Assembly: GCA_028287745.1 (NCBI GenBank)
Contig: JAQBPB010000019.1
Location: 62,001 to 126,000 of the forward strand
DNA from: Chloroflexota bacterium
GTDB taxonomy: Bacteria > Chloroflexota > Chloroflexia > Chloroheliales > Chloroheliaceae
Reading direction: 5' to 3'
DNA length: 64,000 nt
Within the stretch, counting starts at the first letter, position 1, and every line of letters starts with the position of its first letter. The position numbers and the translations under genes were made by a program. The notes under the pieces are model-generated. The model made no database searches and was not told the DNA's origin. It saw only the letters and a program-made list of their open reading frames with translations. Positions 18,651 through 27,217 of this stretch are shown here, piece after piece.

Positions 18651-19589
18651 TTAAGTTCCGGCGTCTTCCTTGAGCTTGCCTGAAAGAAAATGGTCACGGG
18701 CTTTCAGCAGGGCCTGGGCGGTTGCCTGGTCCCACTTATAGAAACCCTGGCCGGTTTTAAGGCCAAATTCGCCCCGTTCGATCATTTCATTCCAGACTGC
18801 CGGTGGTTGCGTCATATTAGAAAGCTCCGGGAAGGTGTAGCTGGCTATACCATGCCAGACATCGCCACCACCCAGGTCGGCCACCTTGAACAGGCCCATA
18901 AAACTGGAACGCCGGGCCAGCCCTTTCTGGATTACCTGGTCCAGTTCTTCGACTGTCGCGACTCCCTGTTCCAGCAAATGCAGGCATTCCCGGAAAAGGG
19001 CGAATTGCAGCCGGTTCCAGATAAGGCCGGGCAACTCTTTGCCGACCCGGATAGGCGTCTTACCTAAACTCGCCAGCAATTGGTAAACTTCTTCGACGCG
19101 CTCCGGGTCGGCCAGTTCACCGGGAGTAAGCTCGACCAGCGGCATCAGGTAGGGCGGGTTCCAATAGTGGGTGCCCATGGCCCGGCCGGGATACCGCAAG
19201 CCGCGGAAGATTTCGGTAATTACCAGGCTGCTGGTATTGGACAGGAACAGGGTCTCGGGTGGGCAAACTTCTTCTAATTCTTTGAAGAATTGCTGCTTGA
19301 GGGCCATATTTTCCGGGATAGATTCGACAACGATAGCCGCTTTTTCAAAAAGCCCCGGTTGGTCCATCCGGGCGGTTGCCAGGTTTTCCAGGGCTACCCG
19401 GTGGTTTTCCGCTGGCAGGAAATTCTCAGCGGCCAGGAAGTTAAGGGCCGCTTCTGCTCGCTGGCGGGCCGCCACTAATTTGCTTTCGTCCCGGCCAGCC
19501 AGAGTCACCCGGTGACCTTTTGCCAGGTAATCTACCGCTACTCCGGGCCCCATGGTGCCCAGGCCCACGCTCACCACATTCAAGGTCAT
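18651..19589 (-). CDS. 3-hydroxyacyl-CoA dehydrogenase (single-domain type)
   Basis: A 312-residue NAD-dependent dehydrogenase. The Rossmann motif is VVSVGLGTMGPGVAVDYLAKG near the N-terminus. The 3HCDH_N domain continues with VESIPENMALKQQFFKELEE, FLSNTSSLVITEI and GTHYWNPPYLMPLVELTPGE, where the active-site His follows the NTSSL region. The C-terminal 3HCDH domain (GLIWNRLQFALFRECLHLLEQG) dimerises. It would oxidise 3-hydroxyacyl-CoA or related hydroxy acids in fatty-acid breakdown. AGGA lies about 10 nt upstream of the ATG. No crotonase domain or neighbouring beta-oxidation genes are present, so the exact substrate is open. Confidence 0.9.
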   Translation of the reverse strand: MTLNVVSVGLGTMGPGVAVDYLAKGHRVTLAGRDESKLVAARQRAEAALNFLAAENFLPAENHRVALENLATARMDQPGLFEKAAIVVESIPENMALKQQFFKELEEVCPPETLFLSNTSSLVITEIFRGLRYPGRAMGTHYWNPPYLMPLVELTPGELADPERVEEVYQLLASLGKTPIRVGKELPGLIWNRLQFALFRECLHLLEQGVATVEELDQVIQKGLARRSSFMGLFKVADLGGGDVWHGIASYTFPELSNMTQPPAVWNEMIERGEFGLKTGQGFYKWDQATAQALLKARDHFLSGKLKEDAGT

Positions 19590-19606
19590 AAAAATTCTAT
19601 CCTATT

Positions 19607-20470
19607 TTAACCCAGGGGTTCTTTTACGAAATGAATGCCCTCGACATATCCGCCAGTTTCCACAACCAGCGTGCGGGCCATTTTATCGTGCCAGCCCTGT
19701 TTAAGTTCGTCCCAGTTAATCCACCAGAAGCCCCAGCCAAAGACCAGCATTCCGACCAGGCCACTAAAAACGGTGCTGTTGTTAAGGCTGCCTACAACCA
19801 GGACCAGGAGGCTTAGCACCAGAAGATTGGCACTGACTAAATACCCGGCCAGGTAGCGAATTGCCGCAGTCATCCAGTCCGGCTTGCGCCCATCCAGGCG
19901 GATTACCCGCAGGCGCTGGGCCTTCTTGCCAAAACTCTGACCGCTTATAATCCCGGTCAGGAAGAAATAGCCCAGGATTACCACCAGATACACGAAGGCC
20001 AGCGGGTTAGCCGTATTGGGGTCGGGCGCTGTTGCGCCGGTGGCCCTGTTTTGAAGCGTAGTATCAAAAACAGATAGGGCCAAAATTGGCAGGGTTAGCA
20101 GCATCAGGTCAAGCCCGGCCGCCAGAAAGCGCTTCCAGAACCCGGCCCGGCGCACAAAAGCCAGCCGGTTATCCTGGTTTACATAACTGTAAAACTCACG
20201 TGGTTGCGATTCTAAATCGGCCGGAAGCCATTTGATGCCTTCGGCCAGGGGATGATAGCGCAGCACTTCGGGACCGGCCGCGACATAGTTATAACCCGGT
20301 GGCGGGCTTGCATAATTATATGGAGCCGGTTGGGAATAGACCGGGGCCGGTGGGCTGAAGCGCTGAGATAGGACGGGAGCTTCCGGTGAGGGCAGAATAG
20401 GCTGTCCGCAGCGGTAGCAAAACCGGGCTTCAGCCGGGTTACGCGCCCCGCAACGAGCGCAGAATATCAA
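19607..20470 (-). CDS. Zinc-ribbon plus RDD-family membrane protein (second of pair)
   Basis: A 287-residue protein with an N-terminal zinc ribbon (CARCGARNPAEARFCYRCGQ) and a Pro/Tyr-rich linker. A C-terminal RDD domain carries the Arg/Asp-containing helices (FLAAGLDLMLLTLPILAL, GQSFGKKAQRLRVIRLDGRK, WHDKMARTLVVE). The start is TTG at 20470, whose TTGA overlaps the TGA stop of the preceding gene. GGGAG 8 nt upstream supports it. RDD proteins are small membrane proteins, some linked to ion exchange; the role of the cytoplasmic zinc ribbon is unknown. It is translationally coupled to the paralogue upstream. Confidence 0.85.
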   Translation of the reverse strand: MIFCARCGARNPAEARFCYRCGQPILPSPEAPVLSQRFSPPAPVYSQPAPYNYASPPPGYNYVAAGPEVLRYHPLAEGIKWLPADLESQPREFYSYVNQDNRLAFVRRAGFWKRFLAAGLDLMLLTLPILALSVFDTTLQNRATGATAPDPNTANPLAFVYLVVILGYFFLTGIISGQSFGKKAQRLRVIRLDGRKPDWMTAAIRYLAGYLVSANLLVLSLLVLVVGSLNNSTVFSGLVGMLVFGWGFWWINWDELKQGWHDKMARTLVVETGGYVEGIHFVKEPLG

Positions 20471-21453
20471 TAATTTACTCCCTGGACCAGCTCATTCTTA
20501 CCTACCACATATGTATCGGCCAGGCGGTCGTGCCAGCCACGTCTCTCACGGTTGAAGAAAGCTGCTGTAAAGCCCATGAAGACCATTAATTGCAGGCAGA
20601 AACCGACCACCGTGCCGAAACCGCCAATCACAAAACCGACCGTACCCAGGCCGTAGGCATACCCGAAAAGGTTGCGGTTCAGGGCAGATTGGAAATTGGG
20701 TGGCCTTCCATCCAGGCCGATAACTTTTATCCGGAGGATTTTCTTGCCAAGAGTTTGCCCGCCGCCTTTCCAGGTCATCAGGACGCTGTAGACCAGGGTA
20801 ATCGTCCAGATAAGCAGGGTGGCCCAGCCCGGCATCAACATATTTATTTCCTGGAGTTGCATCTGGTCGGGCGACCTTGTTATAGCTTGCAGCATTTTCT
20901 GGGTTTCCGGGTTAAAAATTACCATGAGCGTCCAGGCAATGTATTGCAAAGGCAGATAGAGCAGGCAGGTATCGAATAAGGCTGCCAGGATGCGGGCTTG
21001 TATGGTCGCGAAAGAAGCGTAGACTTGTTTGCCATCGGCATTTTTATAGGCATAAAAAGCTTCCGGGTGGTCAATAACCACGAAAGGCTTGCCATTGGCG
21101 GCCACCGGGTAGCGCTGTGGCTGGTTGCGTTTTCCTGCCGGTGGGGTACCGTAAGGGTACGGCGGCCTGAAATTCTGACCAGATGGAGTAGCGCCATTGG
21201 GATAACCGGGTGGCGGGAAATTTTGGCCGTAGGGGCCGGGCTGGCCCGGTAATGAACTGCCGGGAAAAGCTGGTTGCGGGTTCTCCGGGCCGGACTGCTG
21301 GCCGGGGGCCGGGTTTTGCCCGGTTGGGCCGGACGAGTCAGCCGGGTCAGGATTGGCTGCCATTTCAGCCGACTTGACCAGCTTCGCGCCGCAATTGAAG
21401 CAAAAGTCAAAATCGGTTATATTCTGTTTGCCGCAGTTGATACAATAAACCAT
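20467..21453 (-). CDS. Zinc-ribbon plus RDD-family membrane protein (first of pair)
   Basis: A 328-residue paralogue of the next gene. It has a zinc ribbon CINCGKQNITDFDFCFNCGA, a long Pro/Gly/Gln linker (about residues 35-110), and an RDD domain with membrane segments (ILAALFDTCLLYLPLQYIAW) and GGGQTLGKKILRIKVIGLDG, then WHDRLADTYVVG. No good ribosome site precedes the ATG at 21453. Because its stop overlaps the start of the second gene by four bases, the two are probably made together and may form a heteromeric membrane complex. Confidence 0.85.
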   Translation of the reverse strand: MVYCINCGKQNITDFDFCFNCGAKLVKSAEMAANPDPADSSGPTGQNPAPGQQSGPENPQPAFPGSSLPGQPGPYGQNFPPPGYPNGATPSGQNFRPPYPYGTPPAGKRNQPQRYPVAANGKPFVVIDHPEAFYAYKNADGKQVYASFATIQARILAALFDTCLLYLPLQYIAWTLMVIFNPETQKMLQAITRSPDQMQLQEINMLMPGWATLLIWTITLVYSVLMTWKGGGQTLGKKILRIKVIGLDGRPPNFQSALNRNLFGYAYGLGTVGFVIGGFGTVVGFCLQLMVFMGFTAAFFNRERRGWHDRLADTYVVGKNELVQGVNY

Positions 21454-21645
21454 AATTTATTTTTGTAAGATGCTCATTTTTACAAAACTTTCACCGGGCC
21501 GGTCCTGTGAAACGAGGCTTCGGCCGAGGCTGGCAGTTCGGGCCTCAATCGGGAAAGTCTGACTGTAAAGCGATTGCCGCCGAAAGATTAGACGGCCCAA
21601 TGATAAGTCAATCGAACGCTTAACGCAAACTCAAAAGGAGAATTT

Positions 21646-21933
21646 ATGCTCTGTCTGGCGGTTAACTACCTGATTAAAGAAGGTCACGAAGAAGAAGCCG
21701 CGAATTTATTGCGCAAGATGGTGGAGCCTACCCGCGCCGAGCCGGGCAACCTGCTCTACCTGGTCCACCGGTCCCCGACCGACCCGCGCCGGTTCTTTTT
21801 CTATGAACAATATACCGACCAGGCCGCCCTGGATGCTCACCGGGCCTCGCCACATTTCCAGGAACATATGGTAAACGGGGTTTTTGCTTTTGTAGAGAGC
21901 CGGGAACCGGCCATTTACGAACTACTGAACTAA
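21646..21933 (+). CDS. Antibiotic biosynthesis monooxygenase (ABM)-domain protein
   Basis: A 95-residue ferredoxin-like protein: VNYLIKEGHEEEAANLLRKM, then EPGNLLYLVHRS, FFFYEQYTDQAALDAHRASP and HFQEHM. The Glu-Gln-Tyr strand and the HxxxPHF helix are the ABM signature. Relatives include quinol monooxygenases and LsrG-like proteins. AAAGGAG precedes the ATG at good spacing. It stands alone between divergently arranged units, and its substrate is unknown. Confidence 0.85.
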   Translation: MLCLAVNYLIKEGHEEEAANLLRKMVEPTRAEPGNLLYLVHRSPTDPRRFFFYEQYTDQAALDAHRASPHFQEHMVNGVFAFVESREPAIYELLN

Positions 21934-22126
21934 TTTCGCCCCAAATCGGGCTATTGTAATTATAAAAAACATATGCTAAAATTTTTCCAGCGGCGTAATT
22001 TACCCTTTGGCTAAATTTTAATATGTAAGTTTTCCAACTTAATATTGAGCGCGGGGCTTTTTCATAGGGCCTATATACCCTTGTCTATCGTTATAACTAT
22101 ACTTAATCATCTAAGGAATTTGGGAA

Positions 22127-24601
22127 ATGACTGCGCAACGTTCCAGACCGGCCGCTGCTGCCCACCCACCTAAAACGGCTACCCTTTTATTATCCATCTT
22201 TGGAATATTTTCCCTTTTATGGTTGAACCTGGCGCACCTTCCCCTGGCAGGGGCCACCGCGCCGGAGGTTGAAACTGGTTATCGGGCTGTTCTTCCGGCT
22301 CCGCTACCGGGCAGCCTGGCTAACACCCAGCGGTTTAGGTCCGGCGCGCCCGGCGCAACCCTGGCTGCCGACCGTTACCAGGGCGGCAACCGCCTGTTAA
22401 GCAACAGCCCGACCGGGGTGGGGAAAATCCAGGCCCGGGGCGACCAACTCGTAGACGCCAACGGCTTGCGTTATTTCATCGCCGGGATAAATTATGAGGG
22501 GCCGAGCGACCGGGCCTGGGCCATGTGGCGCGACGATAAATTCGACCCTGTCTTGATCGGCCAGAACATGGCGCTGGCCGCTGCCGGTGGCTATAACTCG
22601 GTCCGGATTTTTATCCAGGACAGCCTGCGTGATGACATCCGGGCCAATAACTGGAGCAAGCTGGATAAAGTGGCCGACCTGGCCCAGCAAAACGGCCTGC
22701 GGCTGTTGATTACTTTCGCCGACTATTATGAGGCTGAAATCAGCAAGCTGGCCCATATTGACCGCCTGGTTGCCCAGCATTTTTCAGGGTCGCCAGTCAT
22801 CCTCGGCTACGACCTCCGCAACGAGCCCCAGTTTGCCGAATTAATCTCCGCGATTTATCCGGGCGGGCCGGTCGCGCTTCAGACCGAAGATATGATCCGG
22901 CTTTACGGGGAACGGATAACCCAATCCGCCGCCGATACCTACCGGGCCGGGCCAGGCCACAGTAAGGTGCCTAGCCAATTGGATTCGCGCCAGGCTTACA
23001 TTTACCTCAACCTGCTTAAACTGTATGACGAGTTTCAGAACGATGTCTATACCTGGGTCAGCAATAACAGCCGGGTGACCGATATGGATTTTTTCGGCAG
23101 CTACGAATCAGTGAAATGGAATTCTTTTATCGGGGCGCTAAATGCCACGGTCCAGCGCTATATTGATGTCCGGCAGAGCGCCATCAACCAGGCCGACCCC
23201 GGCCGCCTGACCACTATCGGCTGGAACCGGCCTGAAATGGCCCGGTTAGCGGCTAACAATTCATTGGGTTTTATTTCGTTCCACCGCTTTCCCGGTGATT
23301 CGGCTGAGGGCCTGGCCGGGACGCTTTCGATGATCAATTATCTGAAGGCGTTCTACCAGGGCAAGCCGGTAGTAATGGAGGAATTCGGCTACAGCAATTT
23401 TGACGGCAAGAACCAGGTCCCCCTGTTAAAGACCGCTTCTTACGAGTCTTCGGTCTGGCTGTTCCTTTACGGCCGGGGTTATGCGGGTGGCTTCAAATGG
23501 ATGCTGAATAACTTCACGACCGGCCCCAACCAGTACGAAAATAATTTCGGCCTGCTGGATGACAACGACCGGCCTAAACCGGCCTATTACGCCAGCCGGG
23601 CGGTGCTGCAAATGGCGGCGGCAAACCGCCAGCCCAATGGCGATTTTGAGAGGTTGGAAACCTTTGATGGGGTTACCATTACCTATAGCTGGAAGGCCCA
23701 TAATGCTCAGTTCGGTAATGGGACTGAGTTCCGTGATAGCCGTTTCACCCTCAATCAGTCCGAAGTCGCGCCCTGGTCTATCTGGTGGTCGGAAGATAAC
23801 GAGGGCCAGGTGACGGTAAGCACGACCGCGCCAGGCACAGTAACGCTCGACTTAAAAGCCCTGTTCGCGGGTTGGAAACCCGGTACGGACGTGGTAGTGG
23901 CGGCCGACAGCAAAGCCCAGCCCGAATTTAACCATGTTGGTGAGGGCAAATTTACCTTACGGACCCAGCCCGGCGAGCTGTACACGGTTAAGGCCCCGGT
24001 GAACCGGGCGGCCTTCAACCGGGCCGCTCCCCGCCCTGGCGCGAATAACCAGTTCTTTAACGAGACCGGTCACAACCTGTCCAATATTTTCAGGGATTAC
24101 TGGCTGCGCAAAGGCGGCCTGTCTATTTACGGTTTCCCGATTTCGGAAGAGTTTATGGAAAATGGCTATACTGTCCAGTATTTCGAACGGGCCAGGTTTG
24201 AGCATCATCCTGAATATAAGGGCCAGGAAAGCGAGGTCTTGTTAGGGCTATTGGGACATACCGTGACCGGCGGCCGGAAGGAAGCCGGGGAATATCCTTT
24301 CCAGCCGGTAGCCCCTTTCAACAGCACTGCCACCGAATTTTATTTCAAAGAGACCGGCCACAGCCTCAGAGGCGGGTTTAAAACCTTCTGGCAGACGCAC
24401 GGCGGGCTGTCCCAGTACGGGTACCCGATTAGCGAGGAATTCCAGGAAGTCAACCCTTCCGACGGCAAGACCTATACGGTGCAGTACTTTGAGCGGAACC
24501 GGTTCGAGTGGCACCCGGAGTATGTTAACACCCCGGCCGAGTTCCTGCTTGGCTTACTGGGCCAACAGGTAGCGCGGGCCAGGGGCTGGCTGGTTATCTA
24601 A
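22127..24601 (+). CDS. Secreted GH5-like (clan GH-A) glycoside hydrolase with two C-terminal repeats
   Basis: An 824-residue exported protein. A signal/anchor helix (about 18-40) is followed by a TIM-barrel glycosidase: FIAGINYEGPSDRAWAMWRD, then YDLRNEPQ with the acid/base Glu near residue 231, and VVMEEFGYS with the nucleophile Glu near 419. Both carboxylates of clan GH-A are present. The last 190 residues are two tandem copies of a repeat of about 90 residues (FNETGHNLSNIF, GGLSIYGFPISEEF, TVQYFERARFEHHPEY, LLGLLG). That repeat is common at the ends of secreted Chloroflexota proteins and may bind cell wall or carbohydrate. The substrate is probably a beta-mannan or beta-glucan but is not determined. 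Confidence 0.88.
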   Translation: MTAQRSRPAAAAHPPKTATLLLSIFGIFSLLWLNLAHLPLAGATAPEVETGYRAVLPAPLPGSLANTQRFRSGAPGATLAADRYQGGNRLLSNSPTGVGKIQARGDQLVDANGLRYFIAGINYEGPSDRAWAMWRDDKFDPVLIGQNMALAAAGGYNSVRIFIQDSLRDDIRANNWSKLDKVADLAQQNGLRLLITFADYYEAEISKLAHIDRLVAQHFSGSPVILGYDLRNEPQFAELISAIYPGGPVALQTEDMIRLYGERITQSAADTYRAGPGHSKVPSQLDSRQAYIYLNLLKLYDEFQNDVYTWVSNNSRVTDMDFFGSYESVKWNSFIGALNATVQRYIDVRQSAINQADPGRLTTIGWNRPEMARLAANNSLGFISFHRFPGDSAEGLAGTLSMINYLKAFYQGKPVVMEEFGYSNFDGKNQVPLLKTASYESSVWLFLYGRGYAGGFKWMLNNFTTGPNQYENNFGLLDDNDRPKPAYYASRAVLQMAAANRQPNGDFERLETFDGVTITYSWKAHNAQFGNGTEFRDSRFTLNQSEVAPWSIWWSEDNEGQVTVSTTAPGTVTLDLKALFAGWKPGTDVVVAADSKAQPEFNHVGEGKFTLRTQPGELYTVKAPVNRAAFNRAAPRPGANNQFFNETGHNLSNIFRDYWLRKGGLSIYGFPISEEFMENGYTVQYFERARFEHHPEYKGQESEVLLGLLGHTVTGGRKEAGEYPFQPVAPFNSTATEFYFKETGHSLRGGFKTFWQTHGGLSQYGYPISEEFQEVNPSDGKTYTVQYFERNRFEWHPEYVNTPAEFLLGLLGQQVARARGWLVI

Positions 24602-24619
24602 GTTTACAATGGGGAAGTA

Positions 24620-24650
24620 GTAGAGTGGCGGCTCGGGCGCGCCACTCTAC
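24620..24650. repeat. Hairpin without U-tract between convergent genes
   Basis: An 11-bp perfect inverted repeat (GTAGAGTGGCG/CGCCACTCTAC) with a 9-nt loop. It lies between the glycosidase stop and the epimerase stop and overlaps the last bases of the latter. No T-run follows on either strand. Confidence 0.6.
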
Positions 24651-25651
24651 CAGTAGAATTGTTTGTAGCGGCGGTAGTATTCGATGGTGCGGTTCAAGCC
24701 CTCTTCCGCCTCAACGACCGGCTGCCAACCCAGCATGTTCTGAATTTTCCGGTAGTCGGCGTAGTAGTTGCCAATCGAAATCTTCTCTTTGTTTTCCGGC
24801 CAGGGCACCAGTTCATAGCGTCCGGTCCCGGCTAGCCGGATCATCATTTCGACCTGTTCCAGCAAGCTGTAGGGCTGGCCTCCCAGGTTGAAAAATTGCC
24901 CGTTTGACTCCTCAAAAGCGGCTGCTCGTAAGAAAGCATCCACCACATCATCCACATAGTTCAGGTCGCGCAATTGCTGGCCGTCACCATAAATCTGGGC
25001 GGTCTGGTCATCCAGCACCAGGCGCAGCAGCCAGCCCTGGCTGGTCAGCCGGTTGTCGCGCATCCACTGGCGCGGCCCGTAACAATTGGTCAGGCGCAGC
25101 GAGGTGGTGCGCATCCCGTAAGCCGTAGCATAGACCAGGTGGTAGCGCTCTCCGGCGGCTTTGTTGATGCCGTTCACGTCGGTGGGCCGGACCAGGTGTT
25201 TTTCGTCTACCGGCAAGTATTCAGGATTGCCATAAATCTGGCGGGTTCCGGCGTAGACAATTTTGACACCGGGGTTATTCTTGCGGCAGGCTTCCAGGAT
25301 TGAAAGCTGGCTCCGGCAATTAATCTCCATGTCAGTGTATGGATCAACCATGCTATCGAGATGGGAGATTTGCCCGGCCAGGTTAAAGATATAATCCTGG
25401 TCCCGGACAAGATAATCCATACTGTTCTCATCGCGCACATCCGCGATATTGGTCTTTAACTTATCTTCCAGACCCCGGATATTAAACAGGTTGCCCCCGT
25501 AGGTCGGTATAAGGGAATCTACCAGCAGGACGTCGGCTCCCAGTTCGACCAGCCGCCAGGCCAGGTTCGAGCCAATAAAACCGAGGCCTCCGGTGATTAA
25601 ACAGCGGCGGCCGTCAAAAGCGTTAAGGTAGTTTTCTTTGGTGATTTTCAT
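24647..25651 (-). CDS. NAD-dependent nucleotide-sugar epimerase/dehydratase family protein
   Basis: A 334-residue extended short-chain dehydrogenase. The cofactor motif is CLITGGLGFIGSNLAWRLVE and the conserved VDSLIPTYGGN follows. The substrate-region motifs are YAGTRQIYG and LRLTNCYGPRQ. In the usual YxxxK position it reads NGINK (about residue 160), so the catalytic tyrosine is replaced by Asn while Lys is kept. A separate clade of epimerase-like proteins seems to share this. It may act on a nucleotide sugar for surface polysaccharide, with a glycosidase convergent to it. The ribosome site is weak. The exact reaction is unknown. Confidence 0.82.
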   Translation of the reverse strand: MKITKENYLNAFDGRRCLITGGLGFIGSNLAWRLVELGADVLLVDSLIPTYGGNLFNIRGLEDKLKTNIADVRDENSMDYLVRDQDYIFNLAGQISHLDSMVDPYTDMEINCRSQLSILEACRKNNPGVKIVYAGTRQIYGNPEYLPVDEKHLVRPTDVNGINKAAGERYHLVYATAYGMRTTSLRLTNCYGPRQWMRDNRLTSQGWLLRLVLDDQTAQIYGDGQQLRDLNYVDDVVDAFLRAAAFEESNGQFFNLGGQPYSLLEQVEMMIRLAGTGRYELVPWPENKEKISIGNYYADYRKIQNMLGWQPVVEAEEGLNRTIEYYRRYKQFYW

Positions 25652-25739
25652 AGGTTATATTTTAGCATAATTTTGAAAGACCGGTTTCATGCTTTAACAC
25701 TATTGGTAGGCCAAAGGAAAAATTTAGATTACTTATTAT

Positions 25740-25769
25740 TTGCAATGTTATTATAGTTATCTATATAAT
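25740..25769 (+). promoter_or_regulatory. Promoter of the MFS exporter gene
   Basis: TTGCAA (25740-25745), an 18-bp spacer and TATAAT (25764-25769), about 50 nt before the ATG at 25819. Confidence 0.65.
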
Positions 25770-25818
25770 ACGCCTAACTAAGCAATAGAAAGCCTGGTAT
25801 AGCGAAAGCAGTTTTAGA

Positions 25819-27105
25819 ATGAATAAGCGCCTGGGTGGGCTCTGGCAGCATCCCAATTTTTTAAAGTTTTGGGCCGGTGAAACAGTTTCAGTCTTCGGGT
25901 CGCAGATTACTTTGCTGGCGCTGCCTTTAACGGCGGTGCTAATGTTGGGCGCTACTCCCCTTCAGATGGGTATCCTGGGGGCGGTCGAAGTGGCTCCCTT
26001 TCTTTTTATCAGCCTGTTTGCGGGAGTCTGGGTTGACCGCTGGCGGTTGCGCCCGCTCATGATAATGGTTGATATTGGCCGGGCCATCCTTCTTGGCTCG
26101 ATTCCGGCGGTCTATGCCCTGGGCTGGCTGAGTATCGAATACCTGTATGTGGTGGCCGTGTTAACAGGGGTTTTTACGGTCTTTTTTGATGTCGCCTATC
26201 AGTCCTATTTGCCGGTGCTGGTCGAGCGCGACAAACTGGTTGAGGGCAACGGCAAGCTGGAAGTCAGCCGGTCGGTGGCCCAGATTGCCGGGCCGGGCCT
26301 GGCCGGAACCCTTGTGCAACTGGTTTCGGCCCCGGTTACCCTGGCCCTGGATGCCATTTCCTTCGCATTTTCAGCCCTCTTTCTGGGTCTTATCAAACAC
26401 ACCGAACCGGCCAGGGCAGCCACCCAGGCTAAGCACAACATCTGGCGCGAGATCGGCGAGGGTATGGGTGTGGTCTTTGGCAGCCGCTACTTGCGCCCGA
26501 TTGCCGCCTGTACCGGTATCGGTAACCTTTTTGGCAACATCGGGAGCGCGGTTTACACCATTTACCTGGTCCGCGAGTTACACCTGGACGCCGTAGTGCT
26601 GGGTTTAATCTTTGGCCTGGGCAGTATCGGGGCTCTGCTAGGGGCGCTAATGAACGGCTGGTTGACGGATCGTTTGGGGCTAGGCCCAACCATACTATTA
26701 ACCGCCGTTGTTTTTTGTATAGGGCCTTTAGCTACACCGCTGGCAAATGGGCCGGTCCCGGTACTCATGCTAATTCTGACAGCGGGATACTTTATAACCA
26801 GCTGGAGCAGTCCAATTTACAACATAAACCAGCTCAGCTTGCGCCAGGCCATCACGCCCCGGCGTTTGTTGGGCCGCATGAACGCCAGTATGCGGTTTTT
26901 GGTCTGGGGCACAATGCCGGTTGGCTCGTTATTGGGCGGGCTGCTGGGTGAACTAATCGGCCTGCGAGCGACCCTGCTGGTGGCAGCGCTCGGTGGATTT
27001 CTTTCGGTCCTACCGATCCTTTTCTCGCCAGTCCGCACCCTGCAAAAACAACCCGACCCGATTGAAGAAGAAGCTCCACCCCAGCCGATTGTTACTACTC
27101 TTTAA
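25819..27105 (+). CDS. MFS exporter (enterobactin-exporter/macrolide-efflux-like)
   Basis: A 428-residue, roughly 12-helix membrane protein of the MFS_3 type. It begins with LWQHPNFLKFWAGETVSVFG and has FAGVWVDRWRLRPLMIMVDI as motif A between helices 2 and 3, LVEGNGKLEVSRSVAQIAGP, and a second-half NGWLTDRLG. These features match EntS/MefA-like exporters that move hydrophobic compounds or siderophores outward. No siderophore or regulator genes adjoin, so the substrate is unknown. It ends at a strong bidirectional terminator. Confidence 0.88.
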   Translation: MNKRLGGLWQHPNFLKFWAGETVSVFGSQITLLALPLTAVLMLGATPLQMGILGAVEVAPFLFISLFAGVWVDRWRLRPLMIMVDIGRAILLGSIPAVYALGWLSIEYLYVVAVLTGVFTVFFDVAYQSYLPVLVERDKLVEGNGKLEVSRSVAQIAGPGLAGTLVQLVSAPVTLALDAISFAFSALFLGLIKHTEPARAATQAKHNIWREIGEGMGVVFGSRYLRPIAACTGIGNLFGNIGSAVYTIYLVRELHLDAVVLGLIFGLGSIGALLGALMNGWLTDRLGLGPTILLTAVVFCIGPLATPLANGPVPVLMLILTAGYFITSWSSPIYNINQLSLRQAITPRRLLGRMNASMRFLVWGTMPVGSLLGGLLGELIGLRATLLVAALGGFLSVLPILFSPVRTLQKQPDPIEEEAPPQPIVTTL

Positions 27106-27129
27106 CCGCAAAGTCTATCCGGTAAAAAT

Positions 27130-27176
27130 AAAACCGGGGCTTCAGGCTAATTAAAGCTCGGAAGCCCCGGTTTTTA
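27130..27176. terminator. Bidirectional intrinsic terminator
   Basis: A 14-bp perfect stem AAAACCGGGGCTTC/GAAGCCCCGGTTTT with T-runs on both strands. It serves the MFS gene (+) and the Ca2+/H+ exchanger gene (-). Confidence 0.88.
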
Positions 27177-27217
27177 ATTTTCTCAATTGCTCCAGGGTAA
27201 AGAAACTACCCTTAGCT

